Positions 8,597 through 16,521 of a stretch of DNA of 64,000 nt are shown piece by piece (position 1 is the first letter of the stretch; every line of letters begins with the position of its first letter). Position numbers and translations under genes: made by a program. The notes under the pieces are model-generated. The model saw only the letters and a list, made by a program, of their open reading frames with translations, was not told where the DNA came from and ran no database searches. The stretch comes from Pseudomonas solani (GTDB lineage Bacteria; Pseudomonadota; Gammaproteobacteria; Pseudomonadales; Pseudomonadaceae): assembly GCF_026072635.1 (NCBI RefSeq), contig NZ_AP023081.1, positions 5,080,501 to 5,144,500 on the forward strand, read 5' to 3'.

Positions 8597-9284
8597 GTGG
8601 GGCTTGCTGGCGGCATTGGCCAGCCCGGCAGCGCTGGCGATGGACATGGACGCCATGCCCGTCGGTTATTTCGGCTTCGATCGCCTGGAGAGCCGTTTCC
8701 ACGGCAACGACGCGCAGCTGGCCTGGGAGGCGGAGGGCTGGTACGGCAACGACCTGCACAAGCTGGTGCTGAAGAACGAGGGCCTGCGCGATGCCGGTGG
8801 GCCGACCGTGGACAGCGAGACGCAGCTGCTCTATCGGCGCATGGTCAGTGACTTCTTCGACTGGCAGGTGGGGCTGCGTTACGACGACCAGCCCGGGCCT
8901 TCGCGCAGTTACGGGGTGCTTGGCATCAAGGGCCTGGCGCCGCAGTGGTTCGAGGTGGAGGCGAACCTGTTCCTCAGCGAGCGGGGCGACCCCTCCCTGC
9001 GCCTGGAGGCGGAGTACGAGCTGCTGCTGACCCGCAGCCTGGTGCTGGAGCCGCGTCTGGAGTACGACCTGGCCCTGGCCGACGACCACGACCTGGGGCG
9101 CGGCGCCGGCGGCAGCACGCTGGAGACCGGGCTGCGCCTGCACTGGCGGCTGGCGCCGGACTTCTCGCCCTACATCGGCTACGAGTGGGAGCGTACCTAT
9201 GGGCGCAGCGGCGATTGGCTGCGGCAGGAGGGCGAGGCGGACGAGGAGGGGGCCTGGGTGGTCGGGCTGCGCGCCTGGTTCTGA
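8583..9284 (+). CDS. copB: Outer-membrane copper resistance protein CopB
   Basis: 233 residues with an N-terminal signal (MRSIKWGLLAALASPAALA), then a CopB domain with alternating amphipathic strands (ESRFHGNDAQLAWEAEG, LGYE-type strands, terminal aromatic AWF) expected of a small beta barrel. The usual Met-rich N-terminal copper-binding stretch is nearly absent; only MDMDAM remains. Translation probably starts at the ATG at 8583, inside the copA 3' end. It completes the cupredoxin-copA-copB operon. CopB is thought to handle copper at the outer membrane. Confidence 0.9.
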   Translation: MRSIKWGLLAALASPAALAMDMDAMPVGYFGFDRLESRFHGNDAQLAWEAEGWYGNDLHKLVLKNEGLRDAGGPTVDSETQLLYRRMVSDFFDWQVGLRYDDQPGPSRSYGVLGIKGLAPQWFEVEANLFLSERGDPSLRLEAEYELLLTRSLVLEPRLEYDLALADDHDLGRGAGGSTLETGLRLHWRLAPDFSPYIGYEWERTYGRSGDWLRQEGEADEEGAWVVGLRAWF

Positions 9285-9362
9285 GCGGGCGCCGCGCGGG
9301 TTTCGCGGCGGGTGGCGGCCTGTATACAATTGCCGGGTTTTCCCGCTCAGGTCGCCTTCCTC

Positions 9363-10193
9363 ATGCAGCATCCCGCCGAACACTCGCCGCTGGGCAAATC
9401 CAGCGAGTACATCAGCACCTACAGCCCGCAACTGCTGTTCCCCATCTCCCGCGTGGCGAAATGGAACGAGCTGGGGCTGACGGCGGAGACCCTGCCTTAT
9501 AAAGGCGTGGATTTCTGGAACTGCTATGAGCTGTCCTGGCTGACCCCGTCCGGCAAGCCGGTGGTGGCCATCGGCGAGTTCGCCATCCCGGCGGCCTCGC
9601 CGAACATCATCGAGTCGAAGTCGTTCAAGCTTTACCTCAACTCGCTGAACCAGAGCGCCTTCGCCAATGCCGCCGAGCTGGTGGCGGTGCTGGAGAAGGA
9701 CCTGTCGGCCGCCGCCGGCGCGCCGGTGCAGGTGCGCGTGCGCAGCCTGGCCGAGGTGGAGGCCGAAGGCGTGGCCCGCGCCGCCGGGACCTGCATCGAC
9801 GACCTGGACGTGGCCATCGCCAACTACGAGCACCCGCAGCCGGAGCTGCTGCGTGCCGATGCCGGCGAGGTGGTGGAAGAGGCGCTGCACAGCCACCTGT
9901 TGAAGTCCAATTGCCCGGTCACCAGCCAGCCGGACTGGGGCACCCTGGTGGTGGAGTACAAGGGCGCGCGCCTGGATCACGCCAGCTTCCTGGCCTATAT
10001 CGTCAGCTTCCGCCAGCACTGCGACTTCCACGAGCAGTGCGTGGAGCGCGTCTTCCTCGACCTGCAGCGCCTGCTCAAGCCGGAGTACCTGACGGTACAT
10101 GCCCGCTACGTGCGCCGGGGCGGGCTGGACATCAACCCCTACCGCAGCACCCATGAGCTGGCACCGGACAACGGGCGGCTGGCACGGCAGTAG
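9363..10193 (+). CDS. queF: NADPH-dependent 7-cyano-7-deazaguanine reductase QueF
   Basis: Reduces preQ0 to preQ1 in queuosine tRNA-modification synthesis; cytoplasmic. At 276 residues it is the long, two-domain (YqcD-type) QueF. The QueF family signature ESKSFKLYLNS near residue 84 carries the substrate-binding Glu, and SNCPVTSQPDWG near residue 183 carries the Cys that forms the thioimide, followed by its Asp. The ATG at 9363 directly precedes the conserved HSPLGKSSEY start. An AT-rich GTATACAAT lies at about 9321-9329 and may be its -10. A strong terminator follows. Confidence 0.96.
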   Translation: MQHPAEHSPLGKSSEYISTYSPQLLFPISRVAKWNELGLTAETLPYKGVDFWNCYELSWLTPSGKPVVAIGEFAIPAASPNIIESKSFKLYLNSLNQSAFANAAELVAVLEKDLSAAAGAPVQVRVRSLAEVEAEGVARAAGTCIDDLDVAIANYEHPQPELLRADAGEVVEEALHSHLLKSNCPVTSQPDWGTLVVEYKGARLDHASFLAYIVSFRQHCDFHEQCVERVFLDLQRLLKPEYLTVHARYVRRGGLDINPYRSTHELAPDNGRLARQ

Positions 10194-10205
10194 GCGGTCC
10201 ATTTT

Positions 10206-10223
10206 CCCGGGCTGAAGCCCGGG
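10206..10223. repeat. REP-like palindrome, copy 1
   Basis: CCCGGGCTGAAGCCCGGG is a perfect hairpin (8-bp arms, 2-base loop) between queF and its terminator. The same 18 bases plus the following GCTAC recur at 47612-47634 in the other intergenic copy. Such palindromes are scattered in Pseudomonas intergenic regions as REP elements. Confidence 0.75.
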
Positions 10224-10239
10224 CTACCCCCCAGAACGC

Positions 10240-10268
10240 AAAACCCCGGCACAAGGCCGGGGTTTTTT
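10240..10268. terminator. Bidirectional terminator between queF and the DUF4404 gene
   Basis: AAAACCCCGGC, a 5-base loop, then GCCGGGGTTTTTT forms a stable GC stem with an A tract on one side and a T tract on the other. It can end transcription of queF (plus strand) and of the converging DUF4404 gene. Confidence 0.9.
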
Positions 10269-10281
10269 GTTGCAGTTGGCG

Positions 10282-10545
10282 TCAGATGCCCATGTTCGCC
10301 AGGCTCTGGACGATGTTGCGCAGGGTGCCGGCCAGGGTCGGGTGCTTGATCTCGAAGCGCTCGACCGCGAGGTTGACGCCATCCACGAGGCTGTCGTCGG
10401 GCGGGGTGGCCGGTTCGGTGGCCAGTTGCAGTTCGATGTCCTGGATCAGCGTGTTCAGCTCGGCGCGCTCGTGCTCATCCATCGGGGCGTCGCTGGCCAA
10501 CTGCTCGCGCAGTTCTTGCAGTTGCTGCTGCAGACGTTCAGACAT
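10282..10545 (-). CDS. DUF4404 family protein
   Basis: Small 87-residue, Leu/Gln-rich, probably helical protein. The N-terminal half (LQQQLQELREQLASDAP) looks coiled-coil; the C-terminal half has ERFEIKHPTLAGTLRNIVQSL, the conserved part I associate with DUF4404. No signal or membrane segment. A good RBS (AAAGGAGAA) precedes the ATG. The gene sits between queF and the HAD gene as in P. aeruginosa. Function unknown. Confidence 0.8.
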   Translation of the reverse strand: MSERLQQQLQELREQLASDAPMDEHERAELNTLIQDIELQLATEPATPPDDSLVDGVNLAVERFEIKHPTLAGTLRNIVQSLANMGI

Positions 10546-10673
10546 GGCGTTCTCCTTTCATAAGACTTTGGAGTGGACCTCCGGCGGCTGCCAAAAGGTC
10601 CCTCGTGTCGTTGAGATTAATCCAGGAGTGCCGCGCGCGCCTGATCCCGATCAAGGCTGTAACAATTGTGCGG

Positions 10674-11414
10674 TCAGGGCTTTTCGCCTTTCTGTCGGCG
10701 CGCCGCGAGGTCGTCCAGGCAGGCGGGCAGCTCGCCCAGGTGGTCGATCACCGAGTGCGCGCCCAGGCGGTAGAGCTCCAGGGTGGCGCGGGCACGCAGG
10801 GGGTCGCGCTCGTTGGCGGCCAGGGCCTGCCAGTCGCCCAGGGCCTGGCCACAGAGGCGGCCGCTGGCGGCGAGGCCGACGGTCCAGAGTCCGGCATTGA
10901 GGCCGGCCTGGAGCAGGCGCGGTTCGCTGCTGACCAGCACGCAGCCCTCCAGGCGCTCCACGCCCAGGGCGGCGAGGGCCCGCCAGCAGGCGTCGGGGGC
11001 TGGCCAGGGTCGGCTTTCGGGGTCGTTGCCGGCAGCCAGGGTGCTGGCCAGGGGGCCGGCGAGGGCGTGGGTGGTGCCTTCGGGCAGCTCGTCCAGCCAG
11101 GCGCCGGGGATCTGCCGGGCGGCGAGCAGGTCGAGGAGCTGGTCCAGCCCGGGTGCGGCTTCGGCGTGTTCATCGGCGGCGCTGGCCAGGGCTTCGTTGA
11201 AGCGCGCCAGTTCGGCGGCCTTGGCCGGGCGTTGCAGGGCGTGGCCGAGGGCTTGGGTCGGCGGCAGGGTGGCGGCTTCCTGCAGGCGCTCCGCGGTGCA
11301 GCGGGGCAGCGTGCGGGTCAGGGCCACGGGGAGCGTCCTGGCGCCGAAATCCACGAGGCAGCCGGAGAGACCGAAGAGCAGGGCATTGAATGCGGGCGGT
11401 GTGCTGGTGGGCAT
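10674..11414 (-). CDS. HAD-superfamily phosphonatase-like protein, probably catalytically inactive
   Basis: 246 residues that align end to end with the phosphonoacetaldehyde hydrolase (PhnX) branch of HAD proteins: LFGLSGCLVDFG matches the IFDxAGTxVDFG motif I, RPWPAPDACWRALAALGV matches the RPxPxM segment, LQAGLNAGLWTVGLA matches the motif IV region, and LYRLGAHSVIDHLGELP matches the C-terminal GAHYVI segment. The motif I nucleophile Asp is Gly here, and the motif IV GDTxxD acidic residues read SSEPRL. Fold retained, chemistry probably lost. Cytoplasmic; role unknown. Confidence 0.82.
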   Translation of the reverse strand: MPTSTPPAFNALLFGLSGCLVDFGARTLPVALTRTLPRCTAERLQEAATLPPTQALGHALQRPAKAAELARFNEALASAADEHAEAAPGLDQLLDLLAARQIPGAWLDELPEGTTHALAGPLASTLAAGNDPESRPWPAPDACWRALAALGVERLEGCVLVSSEPRLLQAGLNAGLWTVGLAASGRLCGQALGDWQALAANERDPLRARATLELYRLGAHSVIDHLGELPACLDDLAARRQKGEKP

Positions 11415-11490
11415 GGCAAGGTCATCCTGACGGGGTCAGGCCCCAGCCTAGCCCTGCCGCATGACGGCTGGATTAAGGAAAGATGACGGC

Positions 11491-11901
11491 TCAGCTGCCG
11501 TTCATCAGCTCACGCAGGCTGGCTGGCACGGGGACCGGGCGGTTGCCGGCGTGATCGACCCAGACCAGCTTGCAGTAGCCCTCGCCGTAGAGAGTGTGCG
11601 GATCTTCCTCGGTGCTGAGGCGGTGCTCGACCACCAGGCTGGAGGTACCGACCTTGCCGGCGAACAGCTGGATGACCACGGTGGCGGGGTGCACCACGGG
11701 CTTGAGGTAGGTGTGCAGGGTCTGCAGGACCACCGGGCCCTGTTCGACGTTGGTCATGGGGATGCCGTGCTGCTCGAACCAGGCGACGCGGGCCTCTTCC
11801 AGGTATTGGATATAGAGGGTGTTGTTGACGTGGCCGTAGCTGTCCATGTCGCCCCAGCGCACCGGGATGCGGGCAATATGAAGCAATCGTTTTTCCTGCA
11901 T
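11491..11901 (-). CDS. Acyl-CoA thioesterase, 4-hydroxybenzoyl-CoA thioesterase (hotdog) family
   Basis: Hotdog-fold protein of 136 residues. The N-terminal motif RWGDMDSYGHVNNTLYIQYL contains the active-site Asp and the GHVNN segment typical of the YbgC/4HBT group, and the central part includes TSSLVVEHRL. It probably hydrolyses short or medium acyl-CoAs. It is transcribed divergently from mlaA. Substrate cannot be deduced. Confidence 0.88.
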   Translation of the reverse strand: MQEKRLLHIARIPVRWGDMDSYGHVNNTLYIQYLEEARVAWFEQHGIPMTNVEQGPVVLQTLHTYLKPVVHPATVVIQLFAGKVGTSSLVVEHRLSTEEDPHTLYGEGYCKLVWVDHAGNRPVPVPASLRELMNGS

Positions 11902-11943
11902 CGGGCGCCTTCGCTATGCTGCCTATTGAGTTCCCGATGGCCG

Positions 11944-11949
11944 TATAAT
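11944..11949 (+). promoter_or_regulatory. Probable mlaA -10 element
   Basis: A perfect TATAAT in the thioesterase-mlaA intergenic region, 61 bases before the mlaA start. The matching -35 about 17 bases upstream is weak. This is the clearest sigma-70 -10 hexamer seen in the window. Confidence 0.55.
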
Positions 11950-12009
11950 GCGCGCCTCACCGGGCGGCCCACGGGTTCGCCACACTACTTTTCTCTAGGA
12001 GAGTCTGCA

Positions 12010-12711
12010 ATGCGAATGATCGCCACCGGGTGGCTCGATCGTCTGGGTCGTGTGTGCTGCGTAGCGGGGCTGGCACTGCTGCCGCTGGCGGCGAATGCGG
12101 CGGAAAGCGATCCGTGGGAAGGCGTCAACCGGGTGATCTTCCGCTTCAACGACACCCTGGATACCTATGCGCTGAAACCTGTCGCCCAGGGCTACCAGGC
12201 GGTGACCCCGGATATCGTCGAGAGCGGCGTGCACAACGTCTTCAACAACGTCGGCGATGTCGGAAACCTGGCCAACGACCTGCTGCAGGCGAAGTTCCAT
12301 GACGCCGGCGTCGACACCGGTCGCCTGATCTTCAACACCACCTTCGGCCTGCTGGGCGTGTTCGACGTGGCCACCCGCATGGGGCTGCAGCGCAACGACG
12401 AGGACTTCGGCCAGACCCTGGGCGCCTGGGGCGTGGGCAGCGGCCCGTACGTGGTGCTGCCGCTGCTGGGCTCGAGCACCCTGCGCGACGCGCCGGCGAA
12501 GATCCCGGACAGCTACCTCGGCCCGTACCCGTACATCGACCACGTGCCGACGCGCAACGTGATCCGTGGTGTGAACGTTATCGACGCCCGCGCCAACCTG
12601 CTGTCGGCGGAGAAGTTCATCCAGGGCGACAAGTACAACTTCATCCGCAACGCCTACCTGCAGAACCGTGAGTTCAAGGTGCGCGACGGCGAGGTCGAGG
12701 ACGACTTCTAA
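12010..12711 (+). CDS. mlaA: MlaA/VacJ family phospholipid-transport protein
   Basis: Outer-membrane component of the Mla pathway, which removes mislocalised phospholipids from the outer leaflet. 233 residues with the family's DPWEGVNRVIFRFND start, DVGNLANDLLQ, FNTTFGLLGVFDVAT, GAWGVGSGPYVVLPLLG and SYLGPY segments. The signal region ends LPLAANA-AES, a signal peptidase I site; no lipobox Cys is present at the expected place, although MlaA is usually a lipoprotein. A strong RBS (TAGGAGAG) precedes the ATG. The mlaFEDCB genes are not nearby. Confidence 0.93.
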   Translation: MRMIATGWLDRLGRVCCVAGLALLPLAANAAESDPWEGVNRVIFRFNDTLDTYALKPVAQGYQAVTPDIVESGVHNVFNNVGDVGNLANDLLQAKFHDAGVDTGRLIFNTTFGLLGVFDVATRMGLQRNDEDFGQTLGAWGVGSGPYVVLPLLGSSTLRDAPAKIPDSYLGPYPYIDHVPTRNVIRGVNVIDARANLLSAEKFIQGDKYNFIRNAYLQNREFKVRDGEVEDDF

Positions 12712-12726
12712 GCGTTCGCGGGTATG

Positions 12727-12754
12727 AAAAAGGCGGCCATCGGGCCGCCTTTTT
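12727..12754. terminator. Bidirectional terminator after mlaA
   Basis: AAAAAGGCGGCC, loop ATCG, GGCCGCCTTTTT: a 12-bp stem with A and T flanks. It lies between the mlaA stop and the converging PilZ gene, and serves both. Confidence 0.92.
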
Positions 12755-12770
12755 CGTTTCCGCGCGTTGC

Positions 12771-13070
12771 TCAGCGCATCGAGATGATGGCGAGCCCGAT
12801 GGACTTGCCACCGTTCTCGCTATCACTCAGGCGCACCACCTCGGCTTCAGCCAGGAGGCCCTGCAGTTCGGCGTGGTCGGATGGGATGTGGACCTTGACC
12901 TTGTCGCCGATCGCCAGCTCCACGTCCGCTTCCAGCTGCATGCCGGTACTGGAGAGGTCGCGGCAAAGGGCGGGAATCTCGCGTCCGGCATGATGCAGGA
13001 CGACATGGGCTTCGACTTGCATCCGGATGAAATCGCGTTTCTCGCTATAGGCTCGATCGCTTTGGCTCAT
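12771..13070 (-). CDS. PilZ-domain protein
   Basis: A single PilZ domain of 99 residues, a c-di-GMP receptor fold. The RxxxR binding motif appears as KRDFIRMQV near residue 14 and the DxSxxG motif as RDLSSTGMQ. Both halves of the c-di-GMP site are present, so binding is likely. The ATG at 13070 is preferred over an in-frame GTG at 13076 because AGAGG lies nine bases ahead of the ATG. It is divergent from the RssB-type regulator, in the same order as in P. aeruginosa. Confidence 0.88.
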   Translation of the reverse strand: MSQSDRAYSEKRDFIRMQVEAHVVLHHAGREIPALCRDLSSTGMQLEADVELAIGDKVKVHIPSDHAELQGLLAEAEVVRLSDSENGGKSIGLAIISMR

Positions 13071-13289
13071 TGCCACTGTCCTCTTGTATTTGATGGACTC
13101 TCCCCGAGCTTCTTATAACTCCCGTCGATTTCTTGTGTAAAGGCGGGTTTCGACAATCGGTGCACGCTTGAATCGCCCCGCGGATGGGAGTACCGTCTGC
13201 GCCTTGAAGCGAACCCCCATACGCGCACCAGGGCCTTGGGCCGGGTGTTCAACCAGCCCGTCCCCTGGCGCCGTTTGCCTGGATACTCC

Positions 13290-14474
13290 ATGCACAATAC
13301 CAGTGCCAAGCTGCTGATCATCGATGACGACGAGGTAGTGCGCGCAAGCCTTGCGGCCTATCTGGAAGACAGTGGTTTCAGCGTCCTGCAGGCTGCCAAT
13401 GGCTTGCAGGGGCTGCAGGTTTTCGAGCAGGAACGTCCTGACCTGGTGATCTGCGACCTGCGCATGCCACAGGTCGATGGCCTCGAGCTCATCCGCCGCG
13501 TCAACCAACTCCAGTCCGATACCCCGGTCATTGTCGTGTCCGGCGCTGGCGTCATGAGCGATGCCGTGGAAGCGCTGCGCCTGGGCGCGGCCGACTACCT
13601 GATCAAACCCCTGGAAGACCTGGCGGTGCTGGAGCACTCGGTGCACCGGGCGCTGGACCGCCACGCCCTGCGCGTCGAGAACCAGCGCTACCGCGAAGAG
13701 CTGGAAGCGGCCAACCGCGAGCTCCAGGCCAGCCTGCACCTGCTGCAGGAAGACCAGAACGCCGGGCGCCAGGTGCAGATGAACATGCTGCCGGTGACGC
13801 CCTGGACGGTGGATGGGCTGAAGTTCGCCCACCAGATCATCCCGTCGCTGTACCTGTCGGGGGATTTCGTCGACTACTTCCGCGTGGACGATCACCGCGT
13901 CGCCTTCTACCTGGCCGATGTCTCCGGCCATGGCGCGTCGTCGGCGTTCGTCACCGTGCTGCTGAAGTTCATGACCACCCGGCTGCTCTATGAGTCCCGT
14001 CGCGGCGGGCTGCTCCCGGAGTTCAAGCCTTCCGATGTGCTCGGCCATATCAACCGTGGGTTGATCAACTGCAAGCTGGGCAAGCACGTGACCATGCTCG
14101 GCGGGGTGATCGACGAAGAAAGCGGTCTTCTGACCTACAGCATCGGCGGGCACCTGCCGCTGCCGGTGCTGTTCAGCGAAGGCAAGGCGCGTTACCTGAG
14201 CGGGCGCGGCCTTCCGGTTGGGCTGTTCGATGAGGCGACTTACGAGGACCAGGTCCTCGAGCTGCCGGAGTCCTTCAGTCTGACGCTTTTATCCGACGGC
14301 ATTCTGGACCTTTTGCCGGGAGATACGCTCAAAGAAAAAGAGGCTGTGCTACCGGAATTGGTGTGCACGGCAGGTGGCAGTCTGGATGGCTTGCGACAGG
14401 TGTTTGGACTGGCCAATCTGGGCGAGATGCCGGATGATATCGCCTTGCTGGTGTTGAGCAGGAACCTTGCATGA
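13290..14474 (+). CDS. rssB: Response regulator with PP2C/SpoIIE phosphatase domain, RssB-like
   Basis: 394 residues: a receiver domain with phospho-acceptor Asp56 (DLVICDLRMP) and Lys in YLIKPLEDL, a coiled linker (about 135-165), then a PP2C-type Ser/Thr phosphatase domain with metal-binding Asp residues in GDFVDYF, ADVSGHG, LLSDGILDLL and DDIALLVL. The next gene, overlapping by four bases, encodes a STAS protein, its likely phosphorylated substrate. This is a partner-switching pair, in which the phosphatase acts on the anti-sigma-factor antagonist. Matches PA2798 by order and architecture. Confidence 0.88.
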   Translation: MHNTSAKLLIIDDDEVVRASLAAYLEDSGFSVLQAANGLQGLQVFEQERPDLVICDLRMPQVDGLELIRRVNQLQSDTPVIVVSGAGVMSDAVEALRLGAADYLIKPLEDLAVLEHSVHRALDRHALRVENQRYREELEAANRELQASLHLLQEDQNAGRQVQMNMLPVTPWTVDGLKFAHQIIPSLYLSGDFVDYFRVDDHRVAFYLADVSGHGASSAFVTVLLKFMTTRLLYESRRGGLLPEFKPSDVLGHINRGLINCKLGKHVTMLGGVIDEESGLLTYSIGGHLPLPVLFSEGKARYLSGRGLPVGLFDEATYEDQVLELPESFSLTLLSDGILDLLPGDTLKEKEAVLPELVCTAGGSLDGLRQVFGLANLGEMPDDIALLVLSRNLA

Positions 14475-14953
14475 GTACCGGTAAAATCCAGTTTGCCGAG
14501 CAGGACGGAACCTTCGTCCTGAAGTTCGTCGGTGAAATTCGCCTTACCTTGTGTTCGGCTCTGGATGCGACCATTGAAAAGATCTTCTCCGCGCTGAATT
14601 TCTCTGCGATCGTCATCGATCTCACGGAAACTCGCAGCATCGACAGCACTACATTGGGCCTGCTGGCCAAGCTGTCGATCCTCTCGCGGCAGAAGGTAGG
14701 ACTGTTGCCGACCGTGGTGACCACCCACCCGGACATTACTCGACTGTTGCAGTCGATGGGGTTCGACCAGGTGTTCAATATCGTCGGCAAGCCGCTGCCA
14801 TGCCCGGAATGCCTGGAAGACCTGCCTCCGCAGGACCAGACCGAGGACGTGGTACGCACCAAGGTGCTGGAAGCACACCGCATCCTGATGGGGCTCAACG
14901 AGTCCAATCGAGAAGCCTTCCACGATCTGGTGAGCGCCCTCGAGCGCAGCTGA
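14471..14953 (+). CDS. rssC: STAS-domain anti-sigma factor antagonist, RssC-like
   Basis: 160 residues: a STAS domain (about 1-105) whose phosphorylatable Ser is in the conserved SIDSTTLGLLA, probably Ser59, then a C-terminal extension with a CPEC pair (LPCPECLEDLPP) and a helical tail. It is translationally coupled to rssB through an ATGA overlap. The expected mechanism is partner switching controlled by RssB dephosphorylation; the third partner, an HPT or kinase protein, is not encoded here. Followed by a strong terminator. Confidence 0.87.
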   Translation: MSTGKIQFAEQDGTFVLKFVGEIRLTLCSALDATIEKIFSALNFSAIVIDLTETRSIDSTTLGLLAKLSILSRQKVGLLPTVVTTHPDITRLLQSMGFDQVFNIVGKPLPCPECLEDLPPQDQTEDVVRTKVLEAHRILMGLNESNREAFHDLVSALERS

Positions 14954-14980
14954 TCGTCTTTCCCCCTGATTGGTGAACCC

Positions 14981-15015
14981 GCGCGCGCAGCCTTGTGGCT
15001 GCGCGCGCGTTTTTA
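14981..15015. terminator. Terminator between rssC and tal
   Basis: GCGCGCGCAGCC, loop TTGT, GGCTGCGCGCGC followed by GTTTTTA: a 12-bp stem on the plus strand with a T tract. It overlaps the tal stop codon on the other strand. Confidence 0.9.
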
Positions 15016-15942
15016 TTTCTGGCGGGCGTTGAGCAGGGCTTCGAGCTTTTCCTGGTCGCGGGCGAACAGGCGGATGCCTTCGGCGAGTTTCTCGGTGGCC
15101 ATGGCGTCTTCGTTGAACTGCCAGCGGAACTGGGCCTGGTCCAGGGCGACGCGCGGCTCGTTGTCATTGCCCGCGCTGAGCGTGCGCTCCAGGGTGCCGG
15201 TGTCGTCAGCCAGCTGTTGCAGCAGGTCGGGGCTGATGGTCAGGCGGTCGCAGCCGGCCAGCTGTTCGATCTGGCCGAGGTTGCGGAAGCTCGCCCCCAT
15301 GACCACTGTGTCGTAGCCGTGGGCCTTGTAGTAGCGATAGATGCGCGAGACCGACTGCACGCCGGGGTCTTCGGCGCCTGCGAAGTCGCGGCCCTCGGCC
15401 TTCTTGTACCAGTCGTAGATGCGCCCGACGAAGGGGGAGATGAGGAAGACCCCGGCATCGGCGCAGGCGACCGCCTGGGCGAAGTTGAACAGCAGGGTGA
15501 GGTTGGTCTGGATGCCGTCGCGCTCGAGCTGCTCGGCGGCGCGGATGCCTTCCCAGGTGGAGGCGATCTTGATCAGCACGCGATCACGGCCGATGCCGGC
15601 CTTGTCATAGAGGCCGATCAGGCGTTCGGCGCGACGCAGCGTGGCCTGGGTGTCGAAGGACAGACGGGCGTCCACTTCCGTGGAGATGCGGCCCGGGATC
15701 ACCTTGAGGATCTCCTGGCCGACGGCGACGCCGAAGCGGTCACAGGCCAGGCCCAGGTCGCCTGCGCTACCGGCGACCGCCGCGTCGAGCAATTCGGCGT
15801 AGCGGGGCAGGGCGGCGGCCTTGAGCAGCAGCGAGGGGTTGGTGGTGGCATCGACCGGCTTGAGGCGGGCGATGGCGTCGAGGTCGCCGGTGTCGGCGAC
15901 CACGGTGGTGAACTGCTTGAGTTGATCCAGCTTGGATGTCAT
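15013..15942 (-). CDS. tal: Transaldolase
   Basis: Pentose-phosphate pathway enzyme that moves a dihydroxyacetone unit between sugar phosphates. 309 residues, normal for the TalB type. Signatures: DATTNPSLLLKAA near residue 31 and RVLIKIASTWEGIRAAE with Schiff-base Lys125. The C-terminal FARDQEKLEALL is also typical. Monocistronic between terminators; ATG at 15942. Confidence 0.97.
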   Translation of the reverse strand: MTSKLDQLKQFTTVVADTGDLDAIARLKPVDATTNPSLLLKAAALPRYAELLDAAVAGSAGDLGLACDRFGVAVGQEILKVIPGRISTEVDARLSFDTQATLRRAERLIGLYDKAGIGRDRVLIKIASTWEGIRAAEQLERDGIQTNLTLLFNFAQAVACADAGVFLISPFVGRIYDWYKKAEGRDFAGAEDPGVQSVSRIYRYYKAHGYDTVVMGASFRNLGQIEQLAGCDRLTISPDLLQQLADDTGTLERTLSAGNDNEPRVALDQAQFRWQFNEDAMATEKLAEGIRLFARDQEKLEALLNARQK

Positions 15943-16242
15943 GGACGAAGCCTTGTCGTTGCAGATTGCATGACCTTACCCGAGCCGCCTGGCCCGCTCA
16001 ACGGGGCGGTGCGGGTAAATTCGTGGCCTTGTCCCGCGTCATTCTTCCCTGAGGGATCGAGCGGAACCGCCGCAGCAGTCTGACCGCCGGATTTGGATTT
16101 TTTTCCTTTTTTCTTGCGGGTTTTTCGTTCTCGTTCGTCTTTATTAGTAGAACCCCTGAAATTGCAGGGGGAAAAGAGGCCAGCAGGACAGCCAGCCTCG
16201 ATGCGAGCCGAACAGGCAACAGATACAACAAGGAGTCATGCC
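15943..16242. other. Intergenic region, 300 bp, with a pyrimidine-rich tract
   Basis: Lies between the divergent tal and the Fur-like gene. From about 16092 to 16146 the plus strand is strikingly T/C rich, followed by CCCCTG-AAATTG-CAGGGG, a small hairpin at about 16153-16171. Neither resembles a standard terminator in its orientation. It could be part of the promoter or leader of the Fur-like gene; no function is assigned. Confidence 0.5.
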
Positions 16243-16521
16243 ATGCCGATGAGCGACCACCAGCACCTGCGCCACATGCTCCAGGAGGCCGGCCTGAAGG
16301 CCAGCCTGCCCCGCCTGAAGGTACTGGAAGTACTCTGCGATGCCAGCCAGGAAACCGGCGGCATCTCCACCCGCTTGCTGCACGAGCGCCTCAACGCCGC
16401 CGGCGAGCCCCTGTCACTGATCAGCGTGCGCCAGGTGCTTGGCCGCATGCTGGAAAGCGGCCTGGTGGTGCCCGAAGGGCAGAAGGGTTACTGCCTGGCG
16501 CGGAGCCAGAGCGCGGCTTAG
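16243..16521 (+). CDS. Fur-like winged-helix protein lacking the metal-binding domain
   Basis: 92 residues matching only the N-terminal DNA-binding half of Fur-family regulators: LQEAGLKASLPRLKVLEVLCD corresponds to the Fur entry helix and PRL/R segment, and SLISVRQVLGRMLESGLVVPE to the recognition helix and wing. The C-terminal dimerisation and metal-binding domain with its HHxH segment is absent, and the gene stops cleanly, so this looks designed rather than truncated. AAGGAG precedes the ATG. Its stop overlaps that of dusA. Targets unknown. Confidence 0.75.
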   Translation: MPMSDHQHLRHMLQEAGLKASLPRLKVLEVLCDASQETGGISTRLLHERLNAAGEPLSLISVRQVLGRMLESGLVVPEGQKGYCLARSQSAA

